Virus record (IMG/VR): IMGVR_UViG_3300009702_000001
Coordinates: 64,001-87,621 of that record
Length of the DNA: 23,621 bases
Reading direction: 5' to 3' (one strand)
DNA from: a virus
The translations under genes were made by a program, and so were the position numbers. Below the pieces are notes generated by a model. That model was not told the origin of the DNA. It was given only the letters and a program-made list of their open reading frames with translations, and searched no databases. Shown here one piece after another: positions 1-9,067 of this stretch (position 1 is its first letter; each line of letters starts with the position of its first letter).

Positions 1-240
1 AACGCCCGACCCCGCCCCGTATGCCATTGCATGACCCCGAACCCATAATCCCCCCGCGCCGGCTTTCAGTGTCCAAACAGAACCATTCCATTCCCAGGTT
101 TCATCCGTCCGAGAATCCCCACCTTCGGAAGTGTTCCCGCCTTGAATCACCCCAAGGTTGCGACCGGCATCAAAGACCCCAGGGACTTCATACCGTGCCG
201 ATGGTTTCGGGCTCGGGGATAATTGCGTCCAATTCGGCAT
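1..240 (-). CDS. Kelch-repeat protein, N-terminal part (runs off the left edge)
   Basis: The first 80 codons of a gene read open to the window edge. The start ATG shares its A with the TAA of the baseplate J gene (TAATG), so translation is probably coupled; I see no clear Shine-Dalgarno. The peptide starts MPNWTQLSPSPKPSARYEV and contains a kelch-type blade: a GVFDAGRNLGVIQGG strand pair followed by DETWEWNGSVWT. That is the same blade signature found in the 780-residue protein at 12867-15209 (…VVLFGG…NETWEYDGVDW…). In myophages, genes just downstream of gpJ usually encode gpI, tail fibres or receptor-binding proteins, so a host-recognition role is a reasonable inference but is not shown. The C-terminus and total blade number are unknown. 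Confidence 0.75.
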   Translation of the reverse strand, partial: MPNWTQLSPSPKPSARYEVPGVFDAGRNLGVIQGGNTSEGGDSRTDETWEWNGSVWTLKAGAGGLWVRGHAMAYGAGSGV

Positions 241-2639
241 TATTCAGACTCTTGAACGGCAACGGTAATGATGCCGGGGTTAGGTAACTGCCGGGGTCCA
301 AGTCCAACGTCCGAAGTCGGAAGGCTTCTATGGACATTTGTAATTGACGTTGATACGTCTTTAACCGCGCAATCCATCATTACCACGGCAACCAATCCCC
401 CAAATTCATGGGCATAGGAACCGTCTTCTTTTTTCGCCAACGGTTGCAGATACGCGGACAAAGCGTTGATGATTTGTTGGGGAGCAACCCCCTTGCCAAT
501 GACAAGGTAAGTTGCGTCAATGACCTTTGGATCATAATTCACGGGGGTCAATTCGCTATTCAAAAGCAAGACCCCCTCAACGGGGGGAACAGCATACTTG
601 TCCCCGTTATAGAACGTTGCAAGGTCCGCAAGTTGTTCCGTTGTAAGAAACTCCCCGCCGATTCCAACAACAACCAATTCAACGGTCTTGGGTCCGTATG
701 CTTCTTCAATAGCAAACGCCCGAGCAACCAACGCGGAACCATCTTCGGTTCTGTATTCGTCAATTGCAACTCGGGGAATGTCCGAAGGGGAAACCGCTTT
801 GCCGTTGTTGCGGATTGAAGCCGGCCCGGATTCCTTTGCCCGTTCAAGGTCTGTTTCGTCCCCGCCTTCCTTGATAGTCCAACCGGAAGCCGGCATTGGG
901 TTTGCTACACTTGAAACGTATTGCGCCCCGTCATCATTGCCGGTAATCTGCCCGGAACCAACATTGCCGTCTTCATCCCCCCCAACGCGGTAACTAATTC
1001 GGATATTGTCTGTTCCGAGGGGCGGAATACTCCCGTTGATTCCGTTGCCGAAGATGACAACCAAACGGTCATCAATGTCCGTTTCGGTTTTGAAATGCCG
1101 GTCCGTATTCCCTGAAACAAGGAAGTTGTTTACTTCAATCCAGGTAATCCAAGACCCCCCGCCCGTTTCATCAACTTCAACCGTATATGAATCATCAAAA
1201 ACCGGACGTTGAAGCGTTGTAAATTTTTGGTTCCGTTGCCCATTGGAAGAACCCATTACTTCATTTGATATACTGTTCCCTTGGGTTACTTGAAACGGGA
1301 AGAACAATTCCCCTTCCGTGATTTTCAGATTGTTGATAATCGGCCGGTTGGAATCCGTCCCGCCGAAAACCACAAGCATCCAATACCCTTCAATCCCGTT
1401 AAAGGTAGATTTTGCCCAACGCCTATTTGTATCCATCGGGAGCGTATAGGTTTGGTTTCCGTCCGCGTTCCAAACCGGAGCCGTTTGATTTGGGCAAGCA
1501 TTCCAATCCCCAAAAACGCTATAATTGCGAGGGTCCGTATCAACAACGCTTTGACCAAACAGTCCCCGCGTTTCAATATAGTTACCCTTCAAAGCATCAT
1601 ATTGCGTAAGCGTTTGTTCTGTTCTTCCCGTTGGATTGTAACGGACCTTGACCGGGAAAAAATCCCGTTGTGAATAGGGAGGGGCAACTTCATCCGGAAG
1701 AACAAAAGAGTTGACAACAATTTCAAGAGTCCCCCCCAAGTCCGTTACCGAATTGGGAAAAACCTTGCTATGGTCCGGGTCATAGTATGTAAAGAATGCT
1801 TGGTTATCCGTTGTTAGGTTTGAAACAATAAAGTCAACCCTATTCCATTGAATATTTTGATGACAAATGAACAACCCGAATTTGTCCGCAAAATCAACCG
1901 GGGTAATTGTGTCATTCAAATCGGCCGCAATGTCTGTTCCGTAATCGAACAATTGCCAAGACAAACCCGTTTCCGAAATGAAGGTTGCTCCGGCAACTTC
2001 AATGGTATTGGGGTCAACTATATTGGTAATTAGATACCAACCGTCATTGTTGTTTTCGGTCAAATTAACCGAAAGCGTCCGGCCGATATCTGCAACCGTA
2101 AAGGTTGCGCCCGGGGAATAGAAGCGTTGGGGGAAAGCGGTATCAACTTCCCCGTCAATCCCTTGGACGGTAACTTCCACGGCAAACGCGGAAGTGATTT
2201 GGTCCGCTCGGGTCAAGTTATAATCTTCGGTATTCTCATAAACAATTGATTCCCCATCTTCCTGTTCCGTTCCCCAATTGGAATCTTTGGGAAGATAGGG
2301 GGTAATATCATTCAATGGAACGCTTGACAACTTGATAAGCAATTCGGCCGTTGCCGGGGTTGCGCTTTTAAGCCGATAATCAATCAGTTTGAAAAGACGT
2401 TTTAGGCTTTCCCGGAGCAACAACGAATCAATCAACAATTCATTGGCAACAACGTCAACCCGAGTATTGTTCAAATGACCAACAAGGGAAAACGCCCGAA
2501 GCATTTGGATATGGGGTTCATACTCTGATTCCGAAGTCAACTCTTTTGCGTTGATTCGGGTATAAGCCAACAACGATTCAAGAATTTCCGGATAGTAGAA
2601 TCCGGTAAACATGAAATCGGGAACAGTAACCGTTGCCAT
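240..2639 (-). CDS. Baseplate wedge protein, gpJ-like
   Basis: A 799-residue protein, placed between a gp25-like wedge and a kelch/fibre-type gene, which is where baseplate J sits in P2/Mu-type tails. J-like features are the C-terminal stretch ERAKESGPASIRNNGKAVSP followed by IPRVAIDEY, then a repeated alpha/beta region (VELVVVGIGGEFLTTEQLAD) and a Pro-rich C-terminus. The middle (about residues 150-480) is unusually long for J and rich in beta-strand and Thr/Asn/Gly segments, suggesting inserted domains. The start is ATG with AGGGG about 8 nt upstream, overlapping the TAG of the preceding gene. In the known family, J forms the wedge linking hub to fibres and drives baseplate opening. The family call is good; the inserted modules are not recognised. 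Confidence 0.8.
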   Translation of the reverse strand: MATVTVPDFMFTGFYYPEILESLLAYTRINAKELTSESEYEPHIQMLRAFSLVGHLNNTRVDVVANELLIDSLLLRESLKRLFKLIDYRLKSATPATAELLIKLSSVPLNDITPYLPKDSNWGTEQEDGESIVYENTEDYNLTRADQITSAFAVEVTVQGIDGEVDTAFPQRFYSPGATFTVADIGRTLSVNLTENNNDGWYLITNIVDPNTIEVAGATFISETGLSWQLFDYGTDIAADLNDTITPVDFADKFGLFICHQNIQWNRVDFIVSNLTTDNQAFFTYYDPDHSKVFPNSVTDLGGTLEIVVNSFVLPDEVAPPYSQRDFFPVKVRYNPTGRTEQTLTQYDALKGNYIETRGLFGQSVVDTDPRNYSVFGDWNACPNQTAPVWNADGNQTYTLPMDTNRRWAKSTFNGIEGYWMLVVFGGTDSNRPIINNLKITEGELFFPFQVTQGNSISNEVMGSSNGQRNQKFTTLQRPVFDDSYTVEVDETGGGSWITWIEVNNFLVSGNTDRHFKTETDIDDRLVVIFGNGINGSIPPLGTDNIRISYRVGGDEDGNVGSGQITGNDDGAQYVSSVANPMPASGWTIKEGGDETDLERAKESGPASIRNNGKAVSPSDIPRVAIDEYRTEDGSALVARAFAIEEAYGPKTVELVVVGIGGEFLTTEQLADLATFYNGDKYAVPPVEGVLLLNSELTPVNYDPKVIDATYLVIGKGVAPQQIINALSAYLQPLAKKEDGSYAHEFGGLVAVVMMDCAVKDVSTSITNVHRSLPTSDVGLGPRQLPNPGIITVAVQESE

Positions 2640-2648
2640 TGTAAACCC

Positions 2649-3050
2649 CTATCCGAGCAATGTCACAACAAGACCGTTTGACGTTCCTGTTACTTGCGCC
2701 GCAAAATCGGTTCCAGATTGAAGGTCAACCGCGAAAATCAAAATTGCCGCTTGCGCTTCATCCGTTTCAATTACCTTCAAGTTGTCCGGGCGTTCCTGCA
2801 AAGACGCCAATTCATTTTCGGTAAAGTCTTCAAAGATTTCCCGGATACGGTCCTTTACCGGGGCAAAGGTTTCAAGGTTCAATGGGTCAAAAATCATGCT
2901 TTCCCCGAGTCCAAGATTTTGAAACGGGTTAGATGAATCACCGGAACCCAACGCGGTTTGAAGCAATCCGGAAACATGAACCCCGGCCGTTACCATACGG
3001 AACCCCCCCCGCTTGTTTGCTCCGATTACCGTGTCAATACCTTGTCCCAT
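2649..3050 (-). CDS. Baseplate wedge protein, T4 gp25 / P2 gpW-like
   Basis: A 133-residue protein with the size and layout of gp25-like proteins. It has a glycine-rich N-terminus, then NPFQNLGLGESMIFDPLN and an acidic helix (VKDRIREIFEDFTENELASL) leading to a beta-rich C-terminus. It lies directly before gpJ and after the spike gene, the canonical V-W-J order. The ATG overlaps the spike gene stop (TAATG); a second ATG at 2996, preceded by a run of Gs, is a possible alternative start. The stop is TAG, whose AGGGG also serves as Shine-Dalgarno for gpJ. gp25 is the core wedge subunit that contacts the end of the sheath. Sequence similarity in this family is loose, so context carries much of the call. 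Confidence 0.72.
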   Translation of the reverse strand: MGQGIDTVIGANKRGGFRMVTAGVHVSGLLQTALGSGDSSNPFQNLGLGESMIFDPLNLETFAPVKDRIREIFEDFTENELASLQERPDNLKVIETDEAQAAILIFAVDLQSGTDFAAQVTGTSNGLVVTLLG

Positions 3051-3790
3051 TATGCGTCAACCTTGTGTTTTGTGCTATTCAAGTCCGTTGGGACTGTATC
3101 CATTGTTGGGCTCGGGGGGCCGGTTGAAACAACCCCGGCAATATGGACAGGGTTGTTGTAAGTATGGGTATGGGTTGACCCGAATCCCGATTGTACGGCT
3201 TCAAGAAAAGTTTTCAAGATATCACCTTTGGTAATCGGATGGGATGCGCCGGCCGCGCCCATTTCAGTATCATCAACAACAGTGATTATTTTCCCGCCTT
3301 TCATTTGCCAAGAATTTTGGTCTTGTTGGATAAAGACTTCATTTTCCTTCAACCGAATAAGGGTCTTCTTATCCGTCAAGGCAATGGTCATTTCTTTTGC
3401 ATTTTTCGTTGAATCATAATAGATGATTGTTCCGTCTTTATGCCAGAACAACCCGGCGCGTTTCGGGTAATTAGTTTGAAGGTCTTGGGGGACCGTCCCT
3501 TCATTTACGTCAAAAACCTTGCCAGTATAAAAGCAATAGTCCGAGAATTCAACCGTTCCAAGGTCCCCGTCTTCACTCGGGTCATTTTCATCAAAATCCC
3601 CTATGACTATGACTTCAACAACTTCCCCAACTTCCGGGACCTTCAACATATTCGGGGGGAAAACCGGGAAGAACAAATCAGGATATTCAAAATCCGCAAG
3701 CAATGTATCAACTCGGACTTGGATTCCCCCCCGCTTTTCCGTGTCCGTATCGTTGGCCATTACAACGCCCAAATGTTGTTCCATAATCAT
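3050..3790 (-). CDS. Baseplate central spike, gpV/gp5-like
   Basis: A 246-residue protein from ATG 3790, which has GGGAG 9 nt upstream and starts 5 nt after the hub gene stop. A longer in-frame start at 3847 has no ribosome site. The N-terminus has the OB-fold pattern of phage spikes: HLGVVMANDTDTEKRGGIQV, then FPPNMLKVPEVGEVVEVI. The middle resembles a beta-helix shaft (DGTIIYYDSTKNAKEMTIAL…TLIRLKENEVFI). Near the C-terminus STHTHTYNNPVH gives an HxH pair (H207, H209) and a further His; HxH motifs coordinate an iron ion in the tips of P2 gpV-type spikes. The position between the gpD-like hub and the gp25-like wedge fits. The role is puncturing the outer membrane; trimerisation is inferred from the family. 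Confidence 0.8.
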   Translation of the reverse strand: MIMEQHLGVVMANDTDTEKRGGIQVRVDTLLADFEYPDLFFPVFPPNMLKVPEVGEVVEVIVIGDFDENDPSEDGDLGTVEFSDYCFYTGKVFDVNEGTVPQDLQTNYPKRAGLFWHKDGTIIYYDSTKNAKEMTIALTDKKTLIRLKENEVFIQQDQNSWQMKGGKIITVVDDTEMGAAGASHPITKGDILKTFLEAVQSGFGSTHTHTYNNPVHIAGVVSTGPPSPTMDTVPTDLNSTKHKVDA

Positions 3791-3795
3791 AGGCG

Positions 3796-5256
3796 TCAAC
3801 TCCCGGGGTAAATGATGCCTTGCGGGGTAATCAACGGGACGGCCCAACGTTGGGTAATCTGTCCGCGCCGAATCAACCCCGGCAACGTTTCGTCAAGCAA
3901 CCGATAGGCAACAAATTCCGTTTCGTAGAAACCATCCGATTTGTAATGGTGCGTTACTTGGGTTGTGTAATAGTCCCCCGAGTAACGCCCAATGCCGGTC
4001 AACCTATGGACTTGGCGCGGCCGAATATCAGGGGTCCCAATAATGGTTCCCCGGGCCGTCATAAAATCGGCTTGAAATTTGTTGACCAAATTGAAAGCGT
4101 ATTCTTTAGCCTGTTTCTTATTCTTGAAAGGACGGTTTGACCATGTTTGAATGACCCTTCCGCCAACCTTGAATTTTAGTAATGCCCCGTATGCTTGGGT
4201 TCCCGAGTAGTCATAGGAGTCCGGGTCTGGGGGAGGGGGGGGCAGGGATTTATCTTGGTATGACAACCATTCATTATCAAGGTATCTTTCCCGTCTATCA
4301 AAATGGATTACTTCAATATCAGTAATCATTTTTGTAGTGTCAAGCGTAGGATGAAATTCAAGCAACGTTCCAACCGGACCGTTCCGGTTTTCGGTTGTCC
4401 TTTCAATTTGCTTCATATCCTTTGGGGTTGGGGTTCCATAATGGAAAACATACCCCCGGTCAAACTTGCCCGGCTTTTCCCTGTAATGGATGCAATACGT
4501 TTGATTGAAATCATCCCAATCAACCCAAGCCGTATATTGCCTTTTTTCGGCAATCTTCCGGATGAATTCCCAATCAGAAGTTTTCTTTTTCTTTACTCGG
4601 GTCCGAGCCCCGGCAACCCTATCAACGTCAATTGAAAATCCATAATGGTAGGCAATCCGGTCAATGATTTGGTCATCCCGTTGATTCTTGTAAACGCTCG
4701 GGGCTTGCCCCAATCCCTTCCGGCGCCCCCGTGCAATTGCGCCCCCGGTCAATTGCCTTGACCGCTTGGTTGTCAACCAGTCGGAACCAATCATTGCAAA
4801 CCGGCCGTCATAGCCGATGAATTGAATTGTTGGGATTCCGTCCCTTGTGAAATGGGGATGGGACCGGACGAAAACAAAACGCCCGTTCCGGTTCCATGTT
4901 TGTGTCCCATATCCCAGGTCAACAAAACAAGCGTCCCCCTCAGTAACCGCTTGACTTTGGGAAAGAACATAATTGACGTTTTGCATTGTCAATGTCAACT
5001 TGGTTGTCATTGATTCATCTTCTTCAACGTCAATAGAAGAAATGAATGCTTTTATCTTGTCTCCTAATTCCCTACCCTTAACAATGTCATCGGCCTTTTC
5101 GCTTCTTCCCCCGCCTTTGAATAGACTGAAAACCAATTTTGCGTTTGCGGTTACTCCGATACTGTTATTGATATCGGCGCCCGGTCCGGAATTAGTGTCC
5201 CTTTTCCAATAAAAGGAACCTAATTCACGTCTATCCCAAATAGGGGAACGGGGCAT
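3796..5256 (-). CDS. Baseplate hub protein, gpD/gp27-like
   Basis: A 486-residue protein from ATG 5256, which follows the previous gene's TAA by one base (TAAAATG). A TTG at 5289 would add 11 residues; neither start has a strong ribosome site. Features match the P2 gpD / Mu gp44 / T4 gp27 hub group: an N-terminal beta-barrel region with a conserved GFDGRFAM-like segment (here IGYDGRFAMIGSDWLTTK), a middle section DDQIIDRIAYHYGFSIDV, and a segment typical of the family, KKTSDWEFIRKIAEKRQYTAWVDW in two pieces. A proline run (about residues 345-350) forms a linker. Genes on both sides are baseplate hub or spike genes. The trimeric hub would join the tail tube to the spike. Confidence 0.78.
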   Translation of the reverse strand: MPRSPIWDRRELGSFYWKRDTNSGPGADINNSIGVTANAKLVFSLFKGGGRSEKADDIVKGRELGDKIKAFISSIDVEEDESMTTKLTLTMQNVNYVLSQSQAVTEGDACFVDLGYGTQTWNRNGRFVFVRSHPHFTRDGIPTIQFIGYDGRFAMIGSDWLTTKRSRQLTGGAIARGRRKGLGQAPSVYKNQRDDQIIDRIAYHYGFSIDVDRVAGARTRVKKKKTSDWEFIRKIAEKRQYTAWVDWDDFNQTYCIHYREKPGKFDRGYVFHYGTPTPKDMKQIERTTENRNGPVGTLLEFHPTLDTTKMITDIEVIHFDRRERYLDNEWLSYQDKSLPPPPPDPDSYDYSGTQAYGALLKFKVGGRVIQTWSNRPFKNKKQAKEYAFNLVNKFQADFMTARGTIIGTPDIRPRQVHRLTGIGRYSGDYYTTQVTHHYKSDGFYETEFVAYRLLDETLPGLIRRGQITQRWAVPLITPQGIIYPGS

Positions 5257-5257
5257 T

Positions 5258-6154
5258 TTACAAAACCAAGAAACGGTTATTTCGGGCAACCGCTCGGGCT
5301 AAGAACATATTAGAAACATCTTCCCGCCCAATTTGGAAACCGTAATAGGTTGGGGAAATGCGACCAACAACAACTTTGTCCGCTCGGGGAATTTGGACCT
5401 TTTCCCCGTCTTGCGCGGCAAAGGGATATCTTCGGTTTTCTAATTCCCTTCGGAGCCGGACCCCATAAATAGCCTGTTCAAAACCGTAAACCCTTCGGGC
5501 AATGGTTTCATACATTCTATCATCCCCGCCAACAATCCGACGCATTGAACGCCGGACAGGGGCCGAAGGGTCTTGACTCGGAACCTTGAACGGTTGAAAC
5601 CGTTTCAGGGTCATAGTGAATTCAATTTTTCGGGCTTTGCCGTCCGACTTCGGACGGGCAATCTTCACTTCCCCGAAACCTTCAACCATACACTTGACGG
5701 ATAAAACGTTTGCATAAGTGAAACGGCAAACGGGAATCCGTCCCAACTCGGCAACGAAACCTTGAAGCCGCGCCATTTCGTTGAACATGGAAAGGATATC
5801 TTCATCCTTATCCCGACTAAAAAGCATTACGTCAAACGTAATGACTTGGACTTGCCCCCGAACCCATTGAATGAAGGGGTAAGGCATATTATAGGTCCCG
5901 GCATCCGGAAGAACCTGATTCATCCGAATTGAAACCCCGTCTTCTTTTACGGGGAGTTGACCGCTAACGGTAAAATTCTTAAATGATAGTCCGGTCGGTT
6001 CAATGGTTTGAAGTTTCCAATGAACGTCCCCTTGGGGTCCCTGCCGATTCGGGTCAACAAACCCGAAGAACGGCCGGTCTTGTGGAATTGTTGACCCGGT
6101 TGCTCCCGGGGTCCAATCGGGAAGTCCAACGGGATTATCATCAAAAATGCCCAT
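5258..6154 (-). CDS. LysM/gp53-like baseplate hub adaptor (CIS tube-initiator type)
   Basis: A 298-residue protein. The N-terminal half has the alternating pattern of tube-initiator proteins in contractile systems (ISVRMNQV-like segment, then YPFIQWVRGQVQVITFDVML and an acidic stretch DKDEDILSMFNEM). The C-terminal part looks like a degenerate LysM module: MYETIARRVYGFEQAIYGVR then DGEKVQIPRADKVV. It has the gene order of P2/PVC-type clusters, after the tape measure gene and before the hub. The ATG has a TAGGGG ribosome site made from the upstream gene's stop, 7 nt away. It would help join the tube to the hub. The LysM assignment rests on pattern only. Confidence 0.6.
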   Translation of the reverse strand: MGIFDDNPVGLPDWTPGATGSTIPQDRPFFGFVDPNRQGPQGDVHWKLQTIEPTGLSFKNFTVSGQLPVKEDGVSIRMNQVLPDAGTYNMPYPFIQWVRGQVQVITFDVMLFSRDKDEDILSMFNEMARLQGFVAELGRIPVCRFTYANVLSVKCMVEGFGEVKIARPKSDGKARKIEFTMTLKRFQPFKVPSQDPSAPVRRSMRRIVGGDDRMYETIARRVYGFEQAIYGVRLRRELENRRYPFAAQDGEKVQIPRADKVVVGRISPTYYGFQIGREDVSNMFLARAVARNNRFLVL

Positions 6155-6163
6155 TGCTTGCCC

Positions 6164-6634
6164 CTAGTCTGTTCCTCGGGTCAAAGCCCGGCGCCTTGCT
6201 CCCCCGGTTGGGATTCTTCCGGCGCGTTCCTTTGATTCGTTGCGATACGTTGCCGTTGCAACGGCAATGTTCTTCCCGTCAAGTTGGACATAAACGGTTT
6301 GACCCCTTTGTTGGGTTGCTAGTTGTTGCTCGGCAATCTTCCCCATGTTCCGAAGGATTCTGATTTGTTCATCATTGAACCCTTCCCGGCGCATCATTGC
6401 GCGGCCGGCTTCCGTTCCCCACATTTGTTTTTTGAGCATTCCCAACATGCCGGTTTTGTAAATCTGTTGATGCGCCCAAGCCCCACGTCCAGCTTGCGTT
6501 ACACTTACCATTTGTTTTAGGAATGGGAATATTTTTGAACGCGCATATTCCCAACCTTGCCCCTTGTTATACGCTTCTTTGTATCCCCCTTCCCCTTCCA
6601 TCCAAACGTTTAAGTTGTCAACTCCCCGCCCCAT
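6164..6634 (-). CDS. Unknown tail protein following the tape measure gene
   Basis: A 156-residue basic protein that I do not recognise. The start is uncertain: ATG 6634 lies inside the tape measure gene (25-nt overlap, different frame), TTG 6661 and ATG 6601 are alternatives. The N-terminal half is helical with many Met, Arg and Gln. The C-terminal part contains VYVQLDGKNIAVATATY and ends Arg/Thr-rich; the 'V.LDG..IA' strand is often seen at the extreme C-terminus of tape measure proteins. It may be a tape-measure C-terminal module now encoded separately, or a tail-tip protein. It is followed after 9 nt by the LysM/gp53-like gene, in the same frame across a TAG. Confidence 0.6.
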   Translation of the reverse strand: MGRGVDNLNVWMEGEGGYKEAYNKGQGWEYARSKIFPFLKQMVSVTQAGRGAWAHQQIYKTGMLGMLKKQMWGTEAGRAMMRREGFNDEQIRILRNMGKIAEQQLATQQRGQTVYVQLDGKNIAVATATYRNESKERAGRIPTGGARRRALTRGTD

Positions 6635-8874
6635 TTTTTCATCCGTTGGATTTTCTGCCAACGCTTGTCATAAACGTATTGCATATCTTTCCGGTATCCG
6701 AATTCATCCCGGATACCATTTTTGATTTCAACTTTTAACTCCCGGTCCCGCTTTGCATAATGTTCCTTCATCAACTTACTACGCAACGCCTTTTGATATT
6801 TCGGGTCATAAGCCTTGCCCATTTCATACAAGCCGGCAACGGCCGGAGCAAGGGCCGCTGCAAAGCCCCCCAGGGCCATCCCTGCCGTTGACAGTCCCGA
6901 CCCCAGGATTGCCCAATTAGAACCCCCCAGGGCCGCTGTCATGGCCGAAGAAGACCCCCCCATGGCCAACCCTGCCCGGGCAAGCCAAGACGCGCCCCCG
7001 GCCGCTGCCCCGGGTCCCCCTGGCATTCCGCCCCCCCCGAAGCCCCCGGCCGGCATGTTGGTAACGTAAACGGGCATTCCCGTTGCCGAGCCAGTAACGC
7101 CCCCGAGCATACGGGCAAGCGGGTTCCGGGACATTGACAGGGCAGACCCGGCCCGAGCCAATAACCCTTTACCTACCTTATAAGTCATAATTCCCGCCAT
7201 AAGGGCCGGGATTGTCCCAAGGTGCTTTGCAAGCATCTTGAAGGGCCAAAGCAACTTGTTGGCAAGGGAAATCATGTTCTTCAAACCACGGGTCATGGTT
7301 ACAAAGAATGATTCACCTTTTTTCTGTCCCCCCGAGAAAACATAGGTTATAGCCATAAATGCAAGCCCCCATTTGCTTGTTAAAGCGGAAAGGACTTTCA
7401 TTCCCCCAACAACGATATTGAACATTCCTCCGAAAGCCAAACCCAACACGCCAACGCCGGCAATCACGGGAGCAAGGGCCGCTGCAAATAGAATGAATTT
7501 TGTGACAAGTTTTGTAATGTCCTTTGCGGACATTTTGCTATTCCCGGAAATCTTTGCCATGACTCCAAAGATAGTCTTGCCGATTGACTTTAACGTCTTG
7601 CCTACTTCAACAAATGCTTCCTTGATTCCGAAAGCAACCCCGGCAATTGTCTTTCCCCATTTTTTAGCAACTTTCGCTTCCGACGCTCCGGAAGTCATCA
7701 TTTTGAAAGCCGCTGCTAAGTCGGAAAGCGTCCCCGATGCCATTTTAACGGCCGAAATAACGGACGGTTTGATAATGTCATAAAGGGCAAGGGCAACCCC
7801 GTCAAGGGCAGACTTAAACAACAACCATTGCCCATGCAAAGACTGTTGTTTAATCCGTGCCATTTCATCGGCCGTCCCCTTGGATTGTTTCCTAATGTTG
7901 GTAATCAGGTTTGCAAAGTCTTGTGTCCCGGCTTCATTGAACGCGCTAAAAGTAGAAATACCCCGGAGCCCAAACAACTTGAACGCGAGCCCGGCCCGTT
8001 CCGCTTCATTCTTTATACCGGATAGCTTCTTCATAGTAAGAAGCATGATTTTAGAAAACGATTTCCATTTACCCGTTTTCTTGTCCGTTACCGCGTTCAA
8101 AAACGCTTGTTTCCCCCCAAAGATTTTGTTTGCAGTTGCGCCCCCCTTAGCAAGTTTGGTTACAGCGTTTTTGTATGCCGTTCCCGCAAGACTTCCCCGG
8201 ATGTTTGCTTGCGCCAACAAACCAAGGGTTCCCATCAATTCATAGAAGTCTTGCTTTGCTAATCTTGCGGCCGGACCGGCATACTTGAATGCGTCCCCCA
8301 ATTCCGTTGTATTGGTCATGGAATTGCGGGAAACGTATGCAAACATATCCGTTACCTGGGTTGCATCCGTAATTTGGTCCTTAAACTGATTCATTGCGCC
8401 GGCAACGATTTTTGCCGATTGCGCTAATTCAACGTTGTCCGCAACGGATAGTTTCAAGACCGGCCGAATTGCCACGGCAACCCGTCTTGCGTCAAGTCCG
8501 GCTCGGGCTAATTCTTCCATCCCTTGCGCGGCTTGACTTGCCGTGTAAAGGGTTGTTGCCCCGAGTTGTTTAGCCCGTGCCCGAAGGGCATCAATGTCCT
8601 TTGGGGCTCCCCGCAAAACTGCCCTTGCATCGGACCAAGCCTTGCCGAATTCCATACCCCTTTTAACAACCCCGCCCAAGACGGCAATTGCCCCCATCCC
8701 GAACATACCGAGTTGACGGAATCCGGTTCCGATTTGCCGAACCCCTTGTTGGGCCATTTTAGCGTTTTTATACAACCCCTGAAAGGCGCCCCCCGTTGCC
8801 TTCATTTGGGACAAACCCGGTTGGTTCTTAAAATGGAACCGGGTATATAAGTTGTATTCTACACTATCCGGCAT
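6610..8874 (-). CDS. Tail tape measure protein (TP901-type core)
   Basis: A 754-residue protein. The first ~330 residues carry the TP901-type tape-measure pattern: a helical N-terminus, then LGATTLYTASQAAQGMEELA, GAMNQFKDQITDATQVTDMF and NIRGSLAGTAYKNAVTKLAK. Two or three hydrophobic segments follow (FILFAAALAPVIAGVGVLGL; a stretch near residues 500-520; LGGFAAALAPAVAGLYEMGK), with a Gly/Ala/Met-rich linker between them. The ATG has AAAGG about 10 nt upstream. By the usual rule of about 1.5 Å per residue, the tail would be roughly 110 nm. The protein sets tail length inside the tube and may form a pore at DNA injection. The preceding genes are the tail-assembly chaperones, as in other tailed phages. 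Confidence 0.88.
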   Translation of the reverse strand: MPDSVEYNLYTRFHFKNQPGLSQMKATGGAFQGLYKNAKMAQQGVRQIGTGFRQLGMFGMGAIAVLGGVVKRGMEFGKAWSDARAVLRGAPKDIDALRARAKQLGATTLYTASQAAQGMEELARAGLDARRVAVAIRPVLKLSVADNVELAQSAKIVAGAMNQFKDQITDATQVTDMFAYVSRNSMTNTTELGDAFKYAGPAARLAKQDFYELMGTLGLLAQANIRGSLAGTAYKNAVTKLAKGGATANKIFGGKQAFLNAVTDKKTGKWKSFSKIMLLTMKKLSGIKNEAERAGLAFKLFGLRGISTFSAFNEAGTQDFANLITNIRKQSKGTADEMARIKQQSLHGQWLLFKSALDGVALALYDIIKPSVISAVKMASGTLSDLAAAFKMMTSGASEAKVAKKWGKTIAGVAFGIKEAFVEVGKTLKSIGKTIFGVMAKISGNSKMSAKDITKLVTKFILFAAALAPVIAGVGVLGLAFGGMFNIVVGGMKVLSALTSKWGLAFMAITYVFSGGQKKGESFFVTMTRGLKNMISLANKLLWPFKMLAKHLGTIPALMAGIMTYKVGKGLLARAGSALSMSRNPLARMLGGVTGSATGMPVYVTNMPAGGFGGGGMPGGPGAAAGGASWLARAGLAMGGSSSAMTAALGGSNWAILGSGLSTAGMALGGFAAALAPAVAGLYEMGKAYDPKYQKALRSKLMKEHYAKRDRELKVEIKNGIRDEFGYRKDMQYVYDKRWQKIQRMKKWGGELTT

Positions 8875-8887
8875 AGGGGTTGACCTT

Positions 8888-9067
8888 TCAAGGTTGCTTC
8901 ATTGCCTTTTTGTATTCCCGTTCTTCCCTCACAAGTTGCTTTCGCAACCAAGCGGTATAAAAGAACCGGCGCCGGTAAGACAATGTTTCAATCCATTGCG
9001 GATTGAAACGGCCCTTTGAATAATAGGCTAACGTAGCAACTGAATCATCAATTTCTTCTTCCCTCAT
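8888..9067 (-). CDS. Small tail-assembly protein, probable -1 frameshift extension of the chaperone gene
   Basis: A 59-residue ORF in the 192-nt space before the tape measure gene. It begins ATG AGG GAA GAA (MREEEIDDSVATLAYYSKGR) and is basic and aromatic at its C-terminus (SYRRRFFYTAWLRKQLV). Its ATG overlaps the chaperone stop (TGATG), no Shine-Dalgarno precedes it, and its reading frame is the -1 frame of the upstream gene. That frame has no stop between the slippery site at 9085-9091 and this ATG. It may be made as a separate protein by coupling, or as the C-terminal part of a ~340-residue fusion. Small proteins in this position occur in contractile-tail clusters. Stop TGA at 8888-8890. 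Confidence 0.75.
   Translation of the reverse strand: MREEEIDDSVATLAYYSKGRFNPQWIETLSYRRRFFYTAWLRKQLVREEREYKKAMKQP

Noticed and set aside
2649-3050. gp25-like and gpJ genes as one protein joined across the TAG (same frame)
   Set aside because: The two are separate proteins throughout the family. The TAG contributes AGGGG as a ribosome site 8 nt before the gpJ ATG; being in frame has a one-in-three chance.
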